64,000 nt of DNA from Streptomyces sp. NBC_01446. Its GTDB lineage: Bacteria; Actinomycetota; Actinomycetes; Streptomycetales; Streptomycetaceae. Numbering within the stretch: position 1 is the first letter of the stretch; every line of letters begins with the position of its first letter. The notes beneath the pieces are model-generated. The model saw only the letters and a list, made by a program, of their open reading frames with translations, was not told the origin of the DNA and ran no database searches. Shown here piece after piece: positions 26,339 to 36,972 of this stretch. Position numbers and translations under genes: made by a program. The DNA lies in NCBI RefSeq assembly GCF_026340095.1, contig NZ_JAPEPO010000001.1, forward strand, positions 2,386,501 to 2,450,500. The letters are read 5' to 3'.

Positions 26339-27502
26339 GTGTTCCTCGACAGTCTGCTCACCCGCAACCCCGAGCTCGTCGACGCCGCGGCCGACCTCCA
26401 CCGGCGGGGCGCGATCCCGCCCGACACGTACGTCATGGATCTCGACGCGATCGAGTCGAACGCCACGCTGCTCGCCGCCGAAGCCGACCGGCTCGGGCTC
26501 ACCCTCTGGTTCGTCGTGAAGCAGCTCGGCCGCAACCCCGAGCTGATCAGGGCGATCGCCCGGCACATCCCGAAGTACGCGGCCATCGACGCGCCGGAGG
26601 CACGCACCCTGCACGCGGCGGGGGCGCGGGCGGGCAATCTCGGCCACCTCGTGCAGATCCCGCGCCGCGCGCTGCCCGAGATGCTGGCCTGGCGCCCGGA
26701 GACCGTGACCGTCTTCGACGTCGACAACGCCCGCGCGGTCTCGGACGCGGCCCGCGCGCGGGGATTCGTCCAGGACGTCCTCGTGCGCCTCGAAGGGGCG
26801 GAGGGCGCGGTCTATCCCGGGCAGGAAGGTGGCGTTCCGCTCGGCGGGATCGACGACTTCGCGGCCGCCGTCGAACAGTTGCCGGGAGTGCGGATCGCGG
26901 GCGTCACCGCGTTCCCGTGCGTCCTGTGCGACCCGGCGACGGGCACGCCACGCCCCACCGCAAACTTCGAACTCGCCCTCAAGGCAAGGGAGTCGCTCAC
27001 CTCGCGCGGCTACGAAGGCCTGAAGCTGAGCGCCCCGAGCGCCACCTCCATGGCCAGTCTCCCCCTCCTCGCCGAGCTCGGCGCGACCCACGGCGAGCCC
27101 GGCCACTCGCTCACCGGCACCACCCCCCTGCACGCCCGCGACGCCGACCAGCCCGAGAGGCCCGCGTACGTCTACGTCACCGAGGTCGCCCATACCCTCG
27201 CCGACGGCCGGCCCGCCGTGTTCGGCGGCGGCTTCTACCCCCGCGCGCACATCGGTTCGGCACTGCTGCCCCGCTCGGGCCGGCGCCTCGCGGTGCAGGA
27301 CGCGCCCGCGGAGAACATCGACTACTACCGGCTCCTCGACGCGCCCGCCCCCGGCCAAGCCGTCGCTGCGGGCGACACTGCGCTGCTCGCGTTCCGCACC
27401 CAGATCTTCGTGACCCGCTCGACGGTCGCGGTGGTGGCGGGCCTGTCGTCCGGGTCGCCGCGCCTGATGGGCCTGTACGACGCGCAAGGAAGGGCCCTGT
27501 GA
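26339..27502 (+). CDS. yhfX: YhfX-family PLP enzyme (alanine-racemase fold)
   Basis: A 387-residue fold-type III PLP enzyme, the same length as I recall for E. coli YhfX. The PLP-barrel signature VMDLDAIESNATLLAAEADRLGL precedes the probable Schiff-base Lys61 (FVVKQLGRNP), in place of the VKANAYG Lys of alanine racemase. The SAPSATSMASLPLL and GEPGHSLTGTTPLH segments correspond to later barrel strands, and the C-terminal ATRS-like strand domain ends the protein. It is likely a racemase or decarboxylase acting on an amino acid or amine. The GTG start lies two bases after the yhfS stop; the stop shares one base with the yhfW start. Confidence 0.88.
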   Translation: MFLDSLLTRNPELVDAAADLHRRGAIPPDTYVMDLDAIESNATLLAAEADRLGLTLWFVVKQLGRNPELIRAIARHIPKYAAIDAPEARTLHAAGARAGNLGHLVQIPRRALPEMLAWRPETVTVFDVDNARAVSDAARARGFVQDVLVRLEGAEGAVYPGQEGGVPLGGIDDFAAAVEQLPGVRIAGVTAFPCVLCDPATGTPRPTANFELALKARESLTSRGYEGLKLSAPSATSMASLPLLAELGATHGEPGHSLTGTTPLHARDADQPERPAYVYVTEVAHTLADGRPAVFGGGFYPRAHIGSALLPRSGRRLAVQDAPAENIDYYRLLDAPAPGQAVAAGDTALLAFRTQIFVTRSTVAVVAGLSSGSPRLMGLYDAQGRAL

Positions 27503-28737
27503 TGAGCAAGACCGTCATCGTCGTCGTCGACGGATTCGGTGTCGGCGCCATGCCGGACGCGGGGGCCCTGCGCCCCGGCGACCTGGCGGCGGACACCTGC
27601 GGACACGTGCTCGACGGGTGCCGCAAGGCGTTCGGGCGGCCGCTGCGGCTGCCCGCGCTCGGCGCGCTCGGGCTCGGCCTGGTGCACCCGCACCCGGACC
27701 TCGCACGGCGCACCCGTCTGCCGGTCGCGGCGGGCCGGGCCGGGCTCGGCTACCCCGGCGCGGACACGTACGCGGGCCACCAGACGATGATGGGCGCCGA
27801 CTTCAGCCGGGTGACGGTGGCGCGGCTCGGCGACCACCTCGACGAGGTCACCGCGGCCCTGGAGGCCGCGGGCCACCGGGTCGAACTCCTCGGCGGCAGA
27901 CCTCTGTTGGTGGTCGACGGGGCCGTGCTCGTGCACGACAACCTGGAGGCCGACCCCGGTATCAACTGGAACGCCTCGGGCCGCCTCGACGACCTGGGCT
28001 TCGACGGGATCCTCTCCGTCGCGCGCACGGTACGCGCGGTGGCGCCCGTCGCGCGGGTGATCGCGGTGGGCGGCCACGCGAGCGGCCCGCTCTCCGACTT
28101 CGTACGCGAAGGGGACGGCGGCACGGTCGGCCTCGACACCCCGGCGAGCGGCTTCTACCGCAACGGTGGCCTCGAAGTGCGGCATCTCGGCGCGGGCCTC
28201 GACCACACGCGGCAGCTCCCGGACCTGGCGGCGCGGGCCGGGATCCCCGTCACGCTCGTCGGGAAGGCCGCGGACATCCTGGCCTGCGACGACGCGGTGC
28301 GGCGCCCGGCCGTGCCGACCGCGGACGTGCTCGCGCACACGCTCGAAGCCGTGCGCGCGGAGGGCGAGGCGCTGGTCGTGGCCAATGTGCAGGAGAGCGA
28401 TCTGGCCGGGCACCAGCAGGACGTGGAGCGCTACGGGCACGTCCTGGAGCAGGTCGACGCGGGGCTCGCGACGCTCGTCTCGCTGCTCGACGCGGACGGC
28501 GACCGGCTGATCGTGACCGGCGACCACGGCAACGACCCGACGATCGGCCACGCCTTCCACACCCGGGAGTTCGTGCCGGTCCTCGTCCACCGCCCGGGCG
28601 CGGCCGGTGTCGAACTGCTGCCGGACGCGGGCAGCCTGGCGGACGTGGGCGCGACGGCCGCGGCGGCGCTCGGCCTCGATACGGCGGGGCTCGCCAACGG
28701 CACGGAGATCAGTCGGGCGGCGGCGCGAGCCGCGTGA
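27502..28737 (+). CDS. yhfW: YhfW-family phosphopentomutase-like metalloenzyme
   Basis: A 411-residue member of the alkaline-phosphatase superfamily related to phosphopentomutase (DeoB). Metal-site and nucleophile motifs are all present: Asp10 in VVVDGFGVGAMPDA, Thr89 in GADTYAGHQTMMG (matching the phosphorylated Thr of GKDTMTGHWE in DeoB), GDHGNDPT and HTREFVPV near the C-terminus. It probably moves or removes phosphate on a sugar- or alcohol-phosphate; the true substrate is unknown. It is the last gene of the yhf operon and is followed by a very strong hairpin. Confidence 0.9.
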   Translation: MSKTVIVVVDGFGVGAMPDAGALRPGDLAADTCGHVLDGCRKAFGRPLRLPALGALGLGLVHPHPDLARRTRLPVAAGRAGLGYPGADTYAGHQTMMGADFSRVTVARLGDHLDEVTAALEAAGHRVELLGGRPLLVVDGAVLVHDNLEADPGINWNASGRLDDLGFDGILSVARTVRAVAPVARVIAVGGHASGPLSDFVREGDGGTVGLDTPASGFYRNGGLEVRHLGAGLDHTRQLPDLAARAGIPVTLVGKAADILACDDAVRRPAVPTADVLAHTLEAVRAEGEALVVANVQESDLAGHQQDVERYGHVLEQVDAGLATLVSLLDADGDRLIVTGDHGNDPTIGHAFHTREFVPVLVHRPGAAGVELLPDAGSLADVGATAAAALGLDTAGLANGTEISRAAARAA

Positions 28738-28744
28738 CCCGCCC

Positions 28745-28786
28745 ATGCGTAAGGGGCGCCCGCAATGGCGGGCGCCCCTTACGCAT
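28745..28786. terminator. Bidirectional terminator between yhfW and ffh
   Basis: A 19-bp perfect inverted repeat (ATGCGTAAGGGGCGCCCGC and its complement) with a four-base AATG loop lies between the converging yhfW and ffh genes. It should stop transcription from both sides. Confidence 0.9.
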
Positions 28787-28803
28787 GTCTACGAAGTGGC
28801 CGG

Positions 28804-30357
28804 TCAGCCCATGAACTTCTTGAACTCGTCGGGCAGTTCGAAGTTCTTGTCCTGGTCGGCGGCGGGCAAGCCGAACGCGTTGCCGCTCTGGCCCGCGGCC
28901 TCGCGGCGCGCCGCCTCTTCCTCTTCCTGCTGCTTGCGCTTCATCGGGTTGCCGGAGCGCTGCTTGCCCTTGGCCTGCTTCTGCTTCTTCTTCTGCCGGC
29001 CGGGGCCGCCGCCCATGCCCGGCATCCCGGGCATCCCCGGCATGCCGCCGCCCTGCGCCATGCGGGACATCATCTTGCGGGCCTCGAAGAACCGCTCGAC
29101 GAGGTTCTTCACCGCGCTGACCTCGACACCCGAACCACGGGCGATACGGGCACGGCGCGAGCCGTTGATGATCGTGGCGTCCGCGCGCTCGGCCGGGGTC
29201 ATCGACTTGATGATGGCGGCCGTACGGTCGACGTCACGCTCGTCGAGGTTGTTGATCTGGTCCTTCATCTGCGCCATGCCGGGCAGCATCCCGAGCAGCT
29301 TGGAGATGGAGCCCATCTTCCTGACCTGCTCCATCTGGGCCAGGAAGTCGTCGAGCGTGAAGTCCTGGCCCTTCTTGGAGGCCAGCTTGGAGGCCATCTT
29401 CTCGGCCTCCTGCTGCGAGAAGGTCTGCTCGGCCTTCTCGATCAGCGTGAGCATGTCGCCCATGCCGAGGATGCGGGACGCCATGCGGTCCGGGTGGAAC
29501 GCGTCGAAGTCGTCCAGCTTCTCGCCGTTCGAGGCGAACATGACCTGGCGGCCGGTGACGTGCGCGATCGACAGGGCGGCACCACCACGGGCGTCACCGT
29601 CGAGCTTGGAGAGCACCACGCCGTCGAAGCCGACGCCGTCACGGAAGGCCTCGGCGGTGTTGACCGCGTCCTGACCGATCATGGCGTCGACGACGAAGAG
29701 GACCTCGTCGGGCGAGACGGCGTCGCGGATGTCCGCGGCCTGCTGCATGAGCTCCTGGTCGATACCCAGGCGGCCGGCGGTGTCGACGATGACGACGTCG
29801 TACTGCTTCTGCCGGGCGAACTCGACGGAGTCCTTGGCGACCTGGACCGGGTCGCCCACGCCGTTGCCGGGCTCGGGCGCGTAGATGCCGACGCCGGCGC
29901 GCTCGGCGACGACGCTCAGCTGGTTCACGGCGTTGGGGCGCTGGAGGTCACAGGCGACGAGCAGCGGCGCGTGGCCCTGCCCCTTCAGCCAGTGGCCGAG
30001 CTTTCCGGCGAGGGTCGTCTTACCGGCACCCTGGAGACCCGCGAGCATGATCACGGTGGGCGGGTTCTTGGCGAACCGCAGGCGCCGGGTCTCGCCGCCG
30101 AGGATGCCGATGAGCTCCTCGTTGACGATCTTGATGACCTGCTGGGCGGGGTTCAGCGCCTGGGAGACCTCCGCGCCGGCCGCACGCTCCTTGACCTGCT
30201 TGATGAAGGCGCGGACGACGGGCAGGGCCACGTCCGCTTCGAGCAGGGCGATACGGATCTCGCGCGCCGTGGCGTCGATGTCCGCCTCGCTGAGGCGCCC
30301 CTTGCCGCGGAGGTTCTTGAATGTCGCTGCGAGGCGGTCGGAAAGAGTGTCGAACAC
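28804..30357 (-). CDS. ffh: Signal recognition particle protein Ffh
   Basis: GTPase that binds signal sequences and 4.5S RNA and delivers ribosomes to FtsY. The 517-residue protein has the N domain, then the G domain with GLQGAGKTTLAGKL (P-loop), DTAGRLGIDQEL and KLDGDARGGAAL. The Met-rich M domain (~residues 330-440) contains the RARIARGSGVEVSAVKNLV RNA-binding helix and Met/Gly-rich tract. The GTG start at 30357 follows GAGGA at a long spacing. The tail is Lys/Gln/Met rich. The 169-base gap to glnD holds no gene. Confidence 0.97.
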   Translation of the reverse strand: MFDTLSDRLAATFKNLRGKGRLSEADIDATAREIRIALLEADVALPVVRAFIKQVKERAAGAEVSQALNPAQQVIKIVNEELIGILGGETRRLRFAKNPPTVIMLAGLQGAGKTTLAGKLGHWLKGQGHAPLLVACDLQRPNAVNQLSVVAERAGVGIYAPEPGNGVGDPVQVAKDSVEFARQKQYDVVIVDTAGRLGIDQELMQQAADIRDAVSPDEVLFVVDAMIGQDAVNTAEAFRDGVGFDGVVLSKLDGDARGGAALSIAHVTGRQVMFASNGEKLDDFDAFHPDRMASRILGMGDMLTLIEKAEQTFSQQEAEKMASKLASKKGQDFTLDDFLAQMEQVRKMGSISKLLGMLPGMAQMKDQINNLDERDVDRTAAIIKSMTPAERADATIINGSRRARIARGSGVEVSAVKNLVERFFEARKMMSRMAQGGGMPGMPGMPGMGGGPGRQKKKQKQAKGKQRSGNPMKRKQQEEEEAARREAAGQSGNAFGLPAADQDKNFELPDEFKKFMG

Positions 30358-30526
30358 GGCGGTCGCGAATCCTCGGGTTGAAGGGCGGGCGGACAGGTCG
30401 TCCTCCAGGGTATCCGGAGGTGTCCAGTGGGGTCTCCACCCCATTCGTACGAAGCGTTCCCGAGGCCGTGCGAAGCGCTCCCGGGGAGACCGGCGCACCC
30501 GTCCGCCGGCCTCCGCCTCGGCCCCA

Positions 30527-33016
30527 CTACCCCCGCAGCGCCCCTTCCAGCGCGCCCGCCACCGCGGCCGCGTCCGCCGCGGGGAGCGGCTCGCCCTCGG
30601 CCCGCGTGACATAGAACGCGTCCACCGCGTTCGCCCCGAGGGTCGACACATGCGCGGACCGCACCCATACGTCCGCCGTTTCGAGCGCACGGCCGATGCG
30701 GTGCAGCAGGCCCGGTGCGTCCTGCGCCCGGACCTCGATCACCGTCGCGTGCCGCGAGGCGGCGGGGGCGACCGTCACCCGGGGCGGCGGCGCCACGGTG
30801 CCGCGCCGCCGCGGATACGCGGCGTCCCGCTCCGCGAGCCGGGCGGCGATGTCCAGGGAGCCGTCCAGGGCCCGTACGAGATCCGCGCGCAGCCGGGCGG
30901 CCTGTGGCAGGGAGCCGTACTCGGCGGCGACCCGCCAGTCGAGGAGCAGGACCGAGCCCGGCACCTGGGCCGGCAGGTCGAGGGCGCGCAGCTCCGCCGT
31001 GCGGACGGTGAGCCGGTGCATGGCGAGCACCCCGGCGACGGCGGGCAGCACGCCGGGCTGGTCGGGGACGGCGATGAGCAGTTCGACACCGAGAGGCTCC
31101 GGGTCGGCGGGCGCGGCCTCGGCGCCCCCCGCGTCCCGGTCGACGGGCGCCTCGGTCTGCGCGCGCAGGGACAGCACCGGGCCGCCCGTGCGGAACGCCT
31201 CCAGGGCCAGTCGCTCCTGTTCGGCCGTGGGCTCGGCCGCGGCAGGGCTGTCGCCGCCGTCGGGGTCCTCTCCCGCGAGGACGGCGGCGACCCGCTTGAC
31301 GAGGTCGGTGACGAGCGACCCTCGCCACGTGGACCAGGCCGCGGGCCCGGTGGCGAGCGCGTCCGCCTCCGTCAGGGCGTGCAGCAGTTCGAGCGTCCCC
31401 ACGGAGCCGACGGCGTCCGCGACGGCCCGCACGGTCGCCGGGTCCTCCAGGTCGCGCCGTGTCGCCGTCTCGATGAGCAGCAGATGGTGGCGCACGAGGG
31501 TGGCCACGACGGCGACGTCCACGCGGTCGAAGCCGATGCGCGCGGCCACGTCCTTCGCGATGATCTCTCCGGCCACGGAGTGGTCGCCGGGCCAGCCCTT
31601 GCCGATGTCGTGCAGGAGCGCGGCGACCAGCAGCAGGTCGGGGCGGCCGACGCGGCGCGTGAGTTCGGCGGCGCGCACGGCGGTCTCGACGAGGTGCCGG
31701 TCGACGGTCCAGGTGTGCACGGCGTTGCGCTGCGGCCTGCACCGCACCCGCTCCCAGTCGGGCAGCAGCCGCGTGATCAGGCCCTCGGCCTCCAGCGCCT
31801 CCCAGACCTCGACGGTCGGCCGGCCCGCGCCGAGCAGCGTCACGAGCTGTTCGCGGGCCTCGGCGGGCCACGGCGTGGGCAGGGGGCGCGCGGCGGCGGC
31901 CATCCGGCGGACGGCGTGCAGGGACAGCGGCAGTCCGGCCTGGGCGGCGGCCGCGGCCGCGCGAAGCGGCAGCACGGGGTCACGCTCGGGCCTGGCCGCG
32001 CGGGCGAGGACCGCCTCCCCGTCCTGCTCGACGACGCCTTCGGCGAGCGGTGACCGCTCGGTGACGGGCTTGCTCCCGCCGCCCAGCATGGCGCGCAGCC
32101 GGGGCCGCACGGCCCGCGACGTGAGTACGCGCCCGACCTCGCGCCAGGTGACGTCGCTGGCGTACGACACGGTGCGCGCGGCCTCGTAGACCTGCCGGAG
32201 CAGGGTGTCGGCGTCGAGGAGGCCGAGTTCCGCTGCGACCTGGTCCTGCTCCTGGAGGGCGAGGCGGTCGGTGGCGCGGCCGGTGGCCAGGTGCAGGGCG
32301 TCCCGTACGTCGAGGAGCCTGCGCCGCGCGTCGGCGAGGCCTTCCCGGGGGGCGTCCGCGAGCCATGACGCGGCGACGGCGCGCAGCGCGGTGGCGTCCC
32401 TGAGCCCGCCCCTGGCCTCCTTGAGGTCGGGTTCGAGCAGGTACTGCAACTCGCCCTGGCGCTCGGCCCGTTCTTCGCACAGGTCGCGCAGTTCGGGCAG
32501 GCGTTTGGGCGCCTGGTTGCGCCAGTCGGCGAGGACGGCGGTGCGCAGGCCCGCCGTCAGGCCGAGGTCGCCGGCGATGTGCCGGGCGTCGAGGAGGCCG
32601 AGCTGCACCTTGAGGTCCTCGCCCGCCGTCTTACGGGCCTCCGCGGGCGTACGGACGGAGTGGTCGAGGGCGAGCCCCAGGTCCCACACGGGGTACCAGA
32701 TGCGGTCCGCGAGGGAGGCGATGGCACCGGGGCCGGCGTTGCCGTCGTGCAGGAGCAGCAGGTCGAGGTCGCTGCGCGGGGACAGCTCGCCGCGTCCGTA
32801 GCCGCCGACGGCGACGAGGGACACCCCGGTCAACTCGCGCGCCCCGGCGGTGAACAGCTCGCCGAGCCAGCCGTCGGTCAGCTCGGCCAGGGCCGAACGG
32901 CGCGGCGGCCCGGACCGCGCCTCCCCGTGGAGGAGGCGCAGCCGGGCCGCCGCATAGCCGCTGGGTGCTGAATCGTCGTCGTCCGATTTTCCGGTCTGCA
33001 CATCCACACTCGTCAC
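30527..33016 (-). CDS. glnD: PII uridylyl/adenylyltransferase GlnD
   Basis: Bifunctional nitrogen-sensor enzyme that modifies and demodifies the PII protein GlnK; in S. coelicolor GlnD adenylylates GlnK rather than uridylylating it. The 829-residue protein has the nucleotidyltransferase motif GGYGRGELSPRSDLDLLLLH (Asp-x-Asp), an HD phosphohydrolase domain with HDIGKGWPGDHS, and two C-terminal ACT domains (about residues 655-725 and 745-815). GAGGAG lies seven bases before the GTG start. It follows glnK by 21 bases, in the conserved amtB-glnK-glnD operon. Confidence 0.96.
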   Translation of the reverse strand: MTSVDVQTGKSDDDDSAPSGYAAARLRLLHGEARSGPPRRSALAELTDGWLGELFTAGARELTGVSLVAVGGYGRGELSPRSDLDLLLLHDGNAGPGAIASLADRIWYPVWDLGLALDHSVRTPAEARKTAGEDLKVQLGLLDARHIAGDLGLTAGLRTAVLADWRNQAPKRLPELRDLCEERAERQGELQYLLEPDLKEARGGLRDATALRAVAASWLADAPREGLADARRRLLDVRDALHLATGRATDRLALQEQDQVAAELGLLDADTLLRQVYEAARTVSYASDVTWREVGRVLTSRAVRPRLRAMLGGGSKPVTERSPLAEGVVEQDGEAVLARAARPERDPVLPLRAAAAAAQAGLPLSLHAVRRMAAAARPLPTPWPAEAREQLVTLLGAGRPTVEVWEALEAEGLITRLLPDWERVRCRPQRNAVHTWTVDRHLVETAVRAAELTRRVGRPDLLLVAALLHDIGKGWPGDHSVAGEIIAKDVAARIGFDRVDVAVVATLVRHHLLLIETATRRDLEDPATVRAVADAVGSVGTLELLHALTEADALATGPAAWSTWRGSLVTDLVKRVAAVLAGEDPDGGDSPAAAEPTAEQERLALEAFRTGGPVLSLRAQTEAPVDRDAGGAEAAPADPEPLGVELLIAVPDQPGVLPAVAGVLAMHRLTVRTAELRALDLPAQVPGSVLLLDWRVAAEYGSLPQAARLRADLVRALDGSLDIAARLAERDAAYPRRRGTVAPPPRVTVAPAASRHATVIEVRAQDAPGLLHRIGRALETADVWVRSAHVSTLGANAVDAFYVTRAEGEPLPAADAAAVAGALEGALRG

Positions 33017-33037
33017 CCAGCGACTCCTCTGTTCCGT

Positions 33038-34885
<1,848 letters not shown>

Positions 34886-35031
34886 TCAATGAACTGCCTG
34901 ATACCAGGTGAGGCGATCGTTATCGTGACGCAACCGACAAAGGCCGGCCGCGGCGGGCCATCCGGTTGACCTGGCACGGGGGAGCCGAGTCGGGCAGTCC
35001 GGGACGGCCGGCCGCGGCCGGGGACATGGGT

Positions 35032-36504
35032 TCAGACCGCTTCGGCGGTCTCCGGCAGGTGGATCGCGAGCTGGTCGGTGAGGTGCGCGACCTCGGCGAC
35101 GTCCCCGAACTCACGGACCGCGGTGTCCACGGTCTTGCGGATACGGGTGTTGACCCGCTCGGAGCGCACCTTCTTGGCGATGATCATGGCCTGCTCGGCG
35201 AGCACCGTGGACTGCTCGGGCTCACGCTGGAGCAGATGCACCGTGGCCATCCCGATCAGGTTCAGAGCGTACGAACGCTGGTGCTCGGCGTCCTTCTCGA
35301 AGAGCTCGACGGCGCGCTGCATGAGGGGCTCGGACATCGAGGCGTACGTGGGGCTGCGGCCCGCCACATAGGCGAGGTCGCGGTACGAGTGGGAGTTCTC
35401 CCCGTGCAGCTCGGCCTCGGAGAAGAAGCGGATCCAGTCGGGGTCCGGGTCGTCCCAGTCGTCGGCGTCGTGGAAGGTCTCCTCGGCCATCCGGACGGCC
35501 CGCTTGCACTTGCCGGGCTGCCCGATGTTCGCGTACGCGCGGGCCTCCATCGCATACAGCATGGCCTGCGTTCGCGGACTGGCGCAGTCACGACTGCCGT
35601 ACTGCGCGAGATGGATGAGTTCCAGCGCGTCGTCGGGCCGGCCGAGGTGGATCATCTGCCGGCTCATGCTGGACAGGACGTACGAGCCGAGCGGCTTGTC
35701 GCCGGCTTCCTTGGCCGCGTGCAGGGCGAGGACGAAGTATTTCTGGGCGGTGGGCTGGAGGCCCACGTCGTAGCTCATCCAGCCCGCCAGCTCGGCCAGT
35801 TCGGCCGCGACCTTGAAGAGCCGCTTCGTCGTGGCCTCCGGCTGGGGCTCCTGAAGCAGGTCGGTCACCTCGTGCAGCTGGCCGACCACGGCCTTGCGGC
35901 GCAGCCCGCCGCCGCACTGGGCGTCCCACTGACGGAACATGACCGTCGTGGACTCCAGAAGGTCGAGCTCGGGCTTCGAGAGCCGGTTCCCCCGGCGCAG
36001 GGCCGCCGGGTCGGGCTCCGCCACCGGTGTCCCGGGCGTGGGCACGAGCCAGCGCTGCATGGGCTCGATGAGCGCGGGGCCCGCGGAGAGCGCGAGGGCG
36101 CTGCCGAGGAATCCGCGGCGCGCCAGCATCAGGTCGCTGCGGGAGAACTCACCGATCAGCGCCACCGTCTGCGGGCCCGTCCACGGCAGGTCGACGCCGG
36201 ACACGGAGGGCGACTGGTGCGCGGCGCGCAGGCCGAGGTCCTCGACCGCCACGACGCAGCCGAAGCGCTCGGAGAACAGCTCGGACAGGATCCGCGGGAT
36301 CGGCTCGCGCGGATTCTCACCGTCGAGCCAGCGGCGCACGCGCGAGGTGTCCGTGGAGATGTGGTTGGCACCCAACTGCCGTGCTCGGCGGTTCACTTGG
36401 CGCGCCAGCTCGCCCTTGGACCAGCCGCTGCGCAGGAACCACGAGCTCAGCAGCTCATTGGGGCGCTTCTCAGCGTTCGTCACGCTTCCGTCGCTGCCGC
36501 CCAC
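35032..36504 (-). CDS. nsdA: Developmental regulator NsdA
   Basis: Negative regulator of aerial development and antibiotic production in S. coelicolor. The 490-residue protein starts MGGSDGSVTNAEKRPNELLSSWFLRSGWSKGELARQVNRRARQLGANHISTDTSRVRRWLDGENPR, a helix-turn-helix-like region, and continues as helical TPR-like repeats (for example FVLALHAAKEAGDKPLGSYVLSSMSRQMIHLGRPDDALELIHLA). It has no membrane segment. Its place upstream of amtB matches S. coelicolor SCO5582. The mechanism is not established. Confidence 0.93.
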   Translation of the reverse strand: MGGSDGSVTNAEKRPNELLSSWFLRSGWSKGELARQVNRRARQLGANHISTDTSRVRRWLDGENPREPIPRILSELFSERFGCVVAVEDLGLRAAHQSPSVSGVDLPWTGPQTVALIGEFSRSDLMLARRGFLGSALALSAGPALIEPMQRWLVPTPGTPVAEPDPAALRRGNRLSKPELDLLESTTVMFRQWDAQCGGGLRRKAVVGQLHEVTDLLQEPQPEATTKRLFKVAAELAELAGWMSYDVGLQPTAQKYFVLALHAAKEAGDKPLGSYVLSSMSRQMIHLGRPDDALELIHLAQYGSRDCASPRTQAMLYAMEARAYANIGQPGKCKRAVRMAEETFHDADDWDDPDPDWIRFFSEAELHGENSHSYRDLAYVAGRSPTYASMSEPLMQRAVELFEKDAEHQRSYALNLIGMATVHLLQREPEQSTVLAEQAMIIAKKVRSERVNTRIRKTVDTAVREFGDVAEVAHLTDQLAIHLPETAEAV

Positions 36505-36972
36505 TGGAACGCCCCCATCCCTGAAGCCACCTCTTCGCCACCCCGCTGCTGCGGGGTGCGATGTGCGTCAAGCCCTACCAGCATGCCGTCAACGACGGTC
36601 GTCCGTCCGGTGGTTGTCACTCCTCGAACAGGAAACCGACTTGCCTGCGGCATACCCAAGAGTGCATACGCCCCAGGGGCTCGTGTACTGAAAGTAATCC
36701 TACGATCACCCCTCCGGCCATGGCGAACCCGGAAACGCCACCATTCGCCACCCCTTCGAATGAACTAGGGGAGCACCACACGCGATTCACTTGACATAGG
36801 ACGGCCGAAAGTGGGCGGAGCGGTGTACGCCGGGGCGTGCTGCACCGGGCGCACCACCCCCGAAGCTATAGAGCGCCGCCCCGAGTCGGTGGTTCACGAC
36901 CCTACGGAAGCAGAGGGTAACGATCCGATTCCGTCTCGTAACCACCGGTGCGCAGGACCCGTTGGAGGGGGC
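36505..36972. other. Divergent gene-free region between nsdA and the primase-like gene
   Basis: A 468-base stretch with no supportable coding sequence that must carry the nsdA promoter and that of the primase/polymerase-like gene. It contains a hairpin CACCCCGC-TGCT-GCGGGGTG (36539-36558) about 35 bases before the nsdA start, in the nsdA leader. Several TTGAC-like elements occur, but none has a clear -10 partner. Confidence 0.55.

Noticed and set aside
34944..35021. Inverted repeat CCGGCCGCGGC / GCCGCGGCCGG after nsdA
   Set aside because: The 56-base loop and simple GC sequence make a specific structure doubtful; only mentioned as a possible terminator.
36791..36796. TTGACA as a promoter -35 in the nsdA region
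   Set aside because: No -10 hexamer at 16-18 bases on the plus strand.
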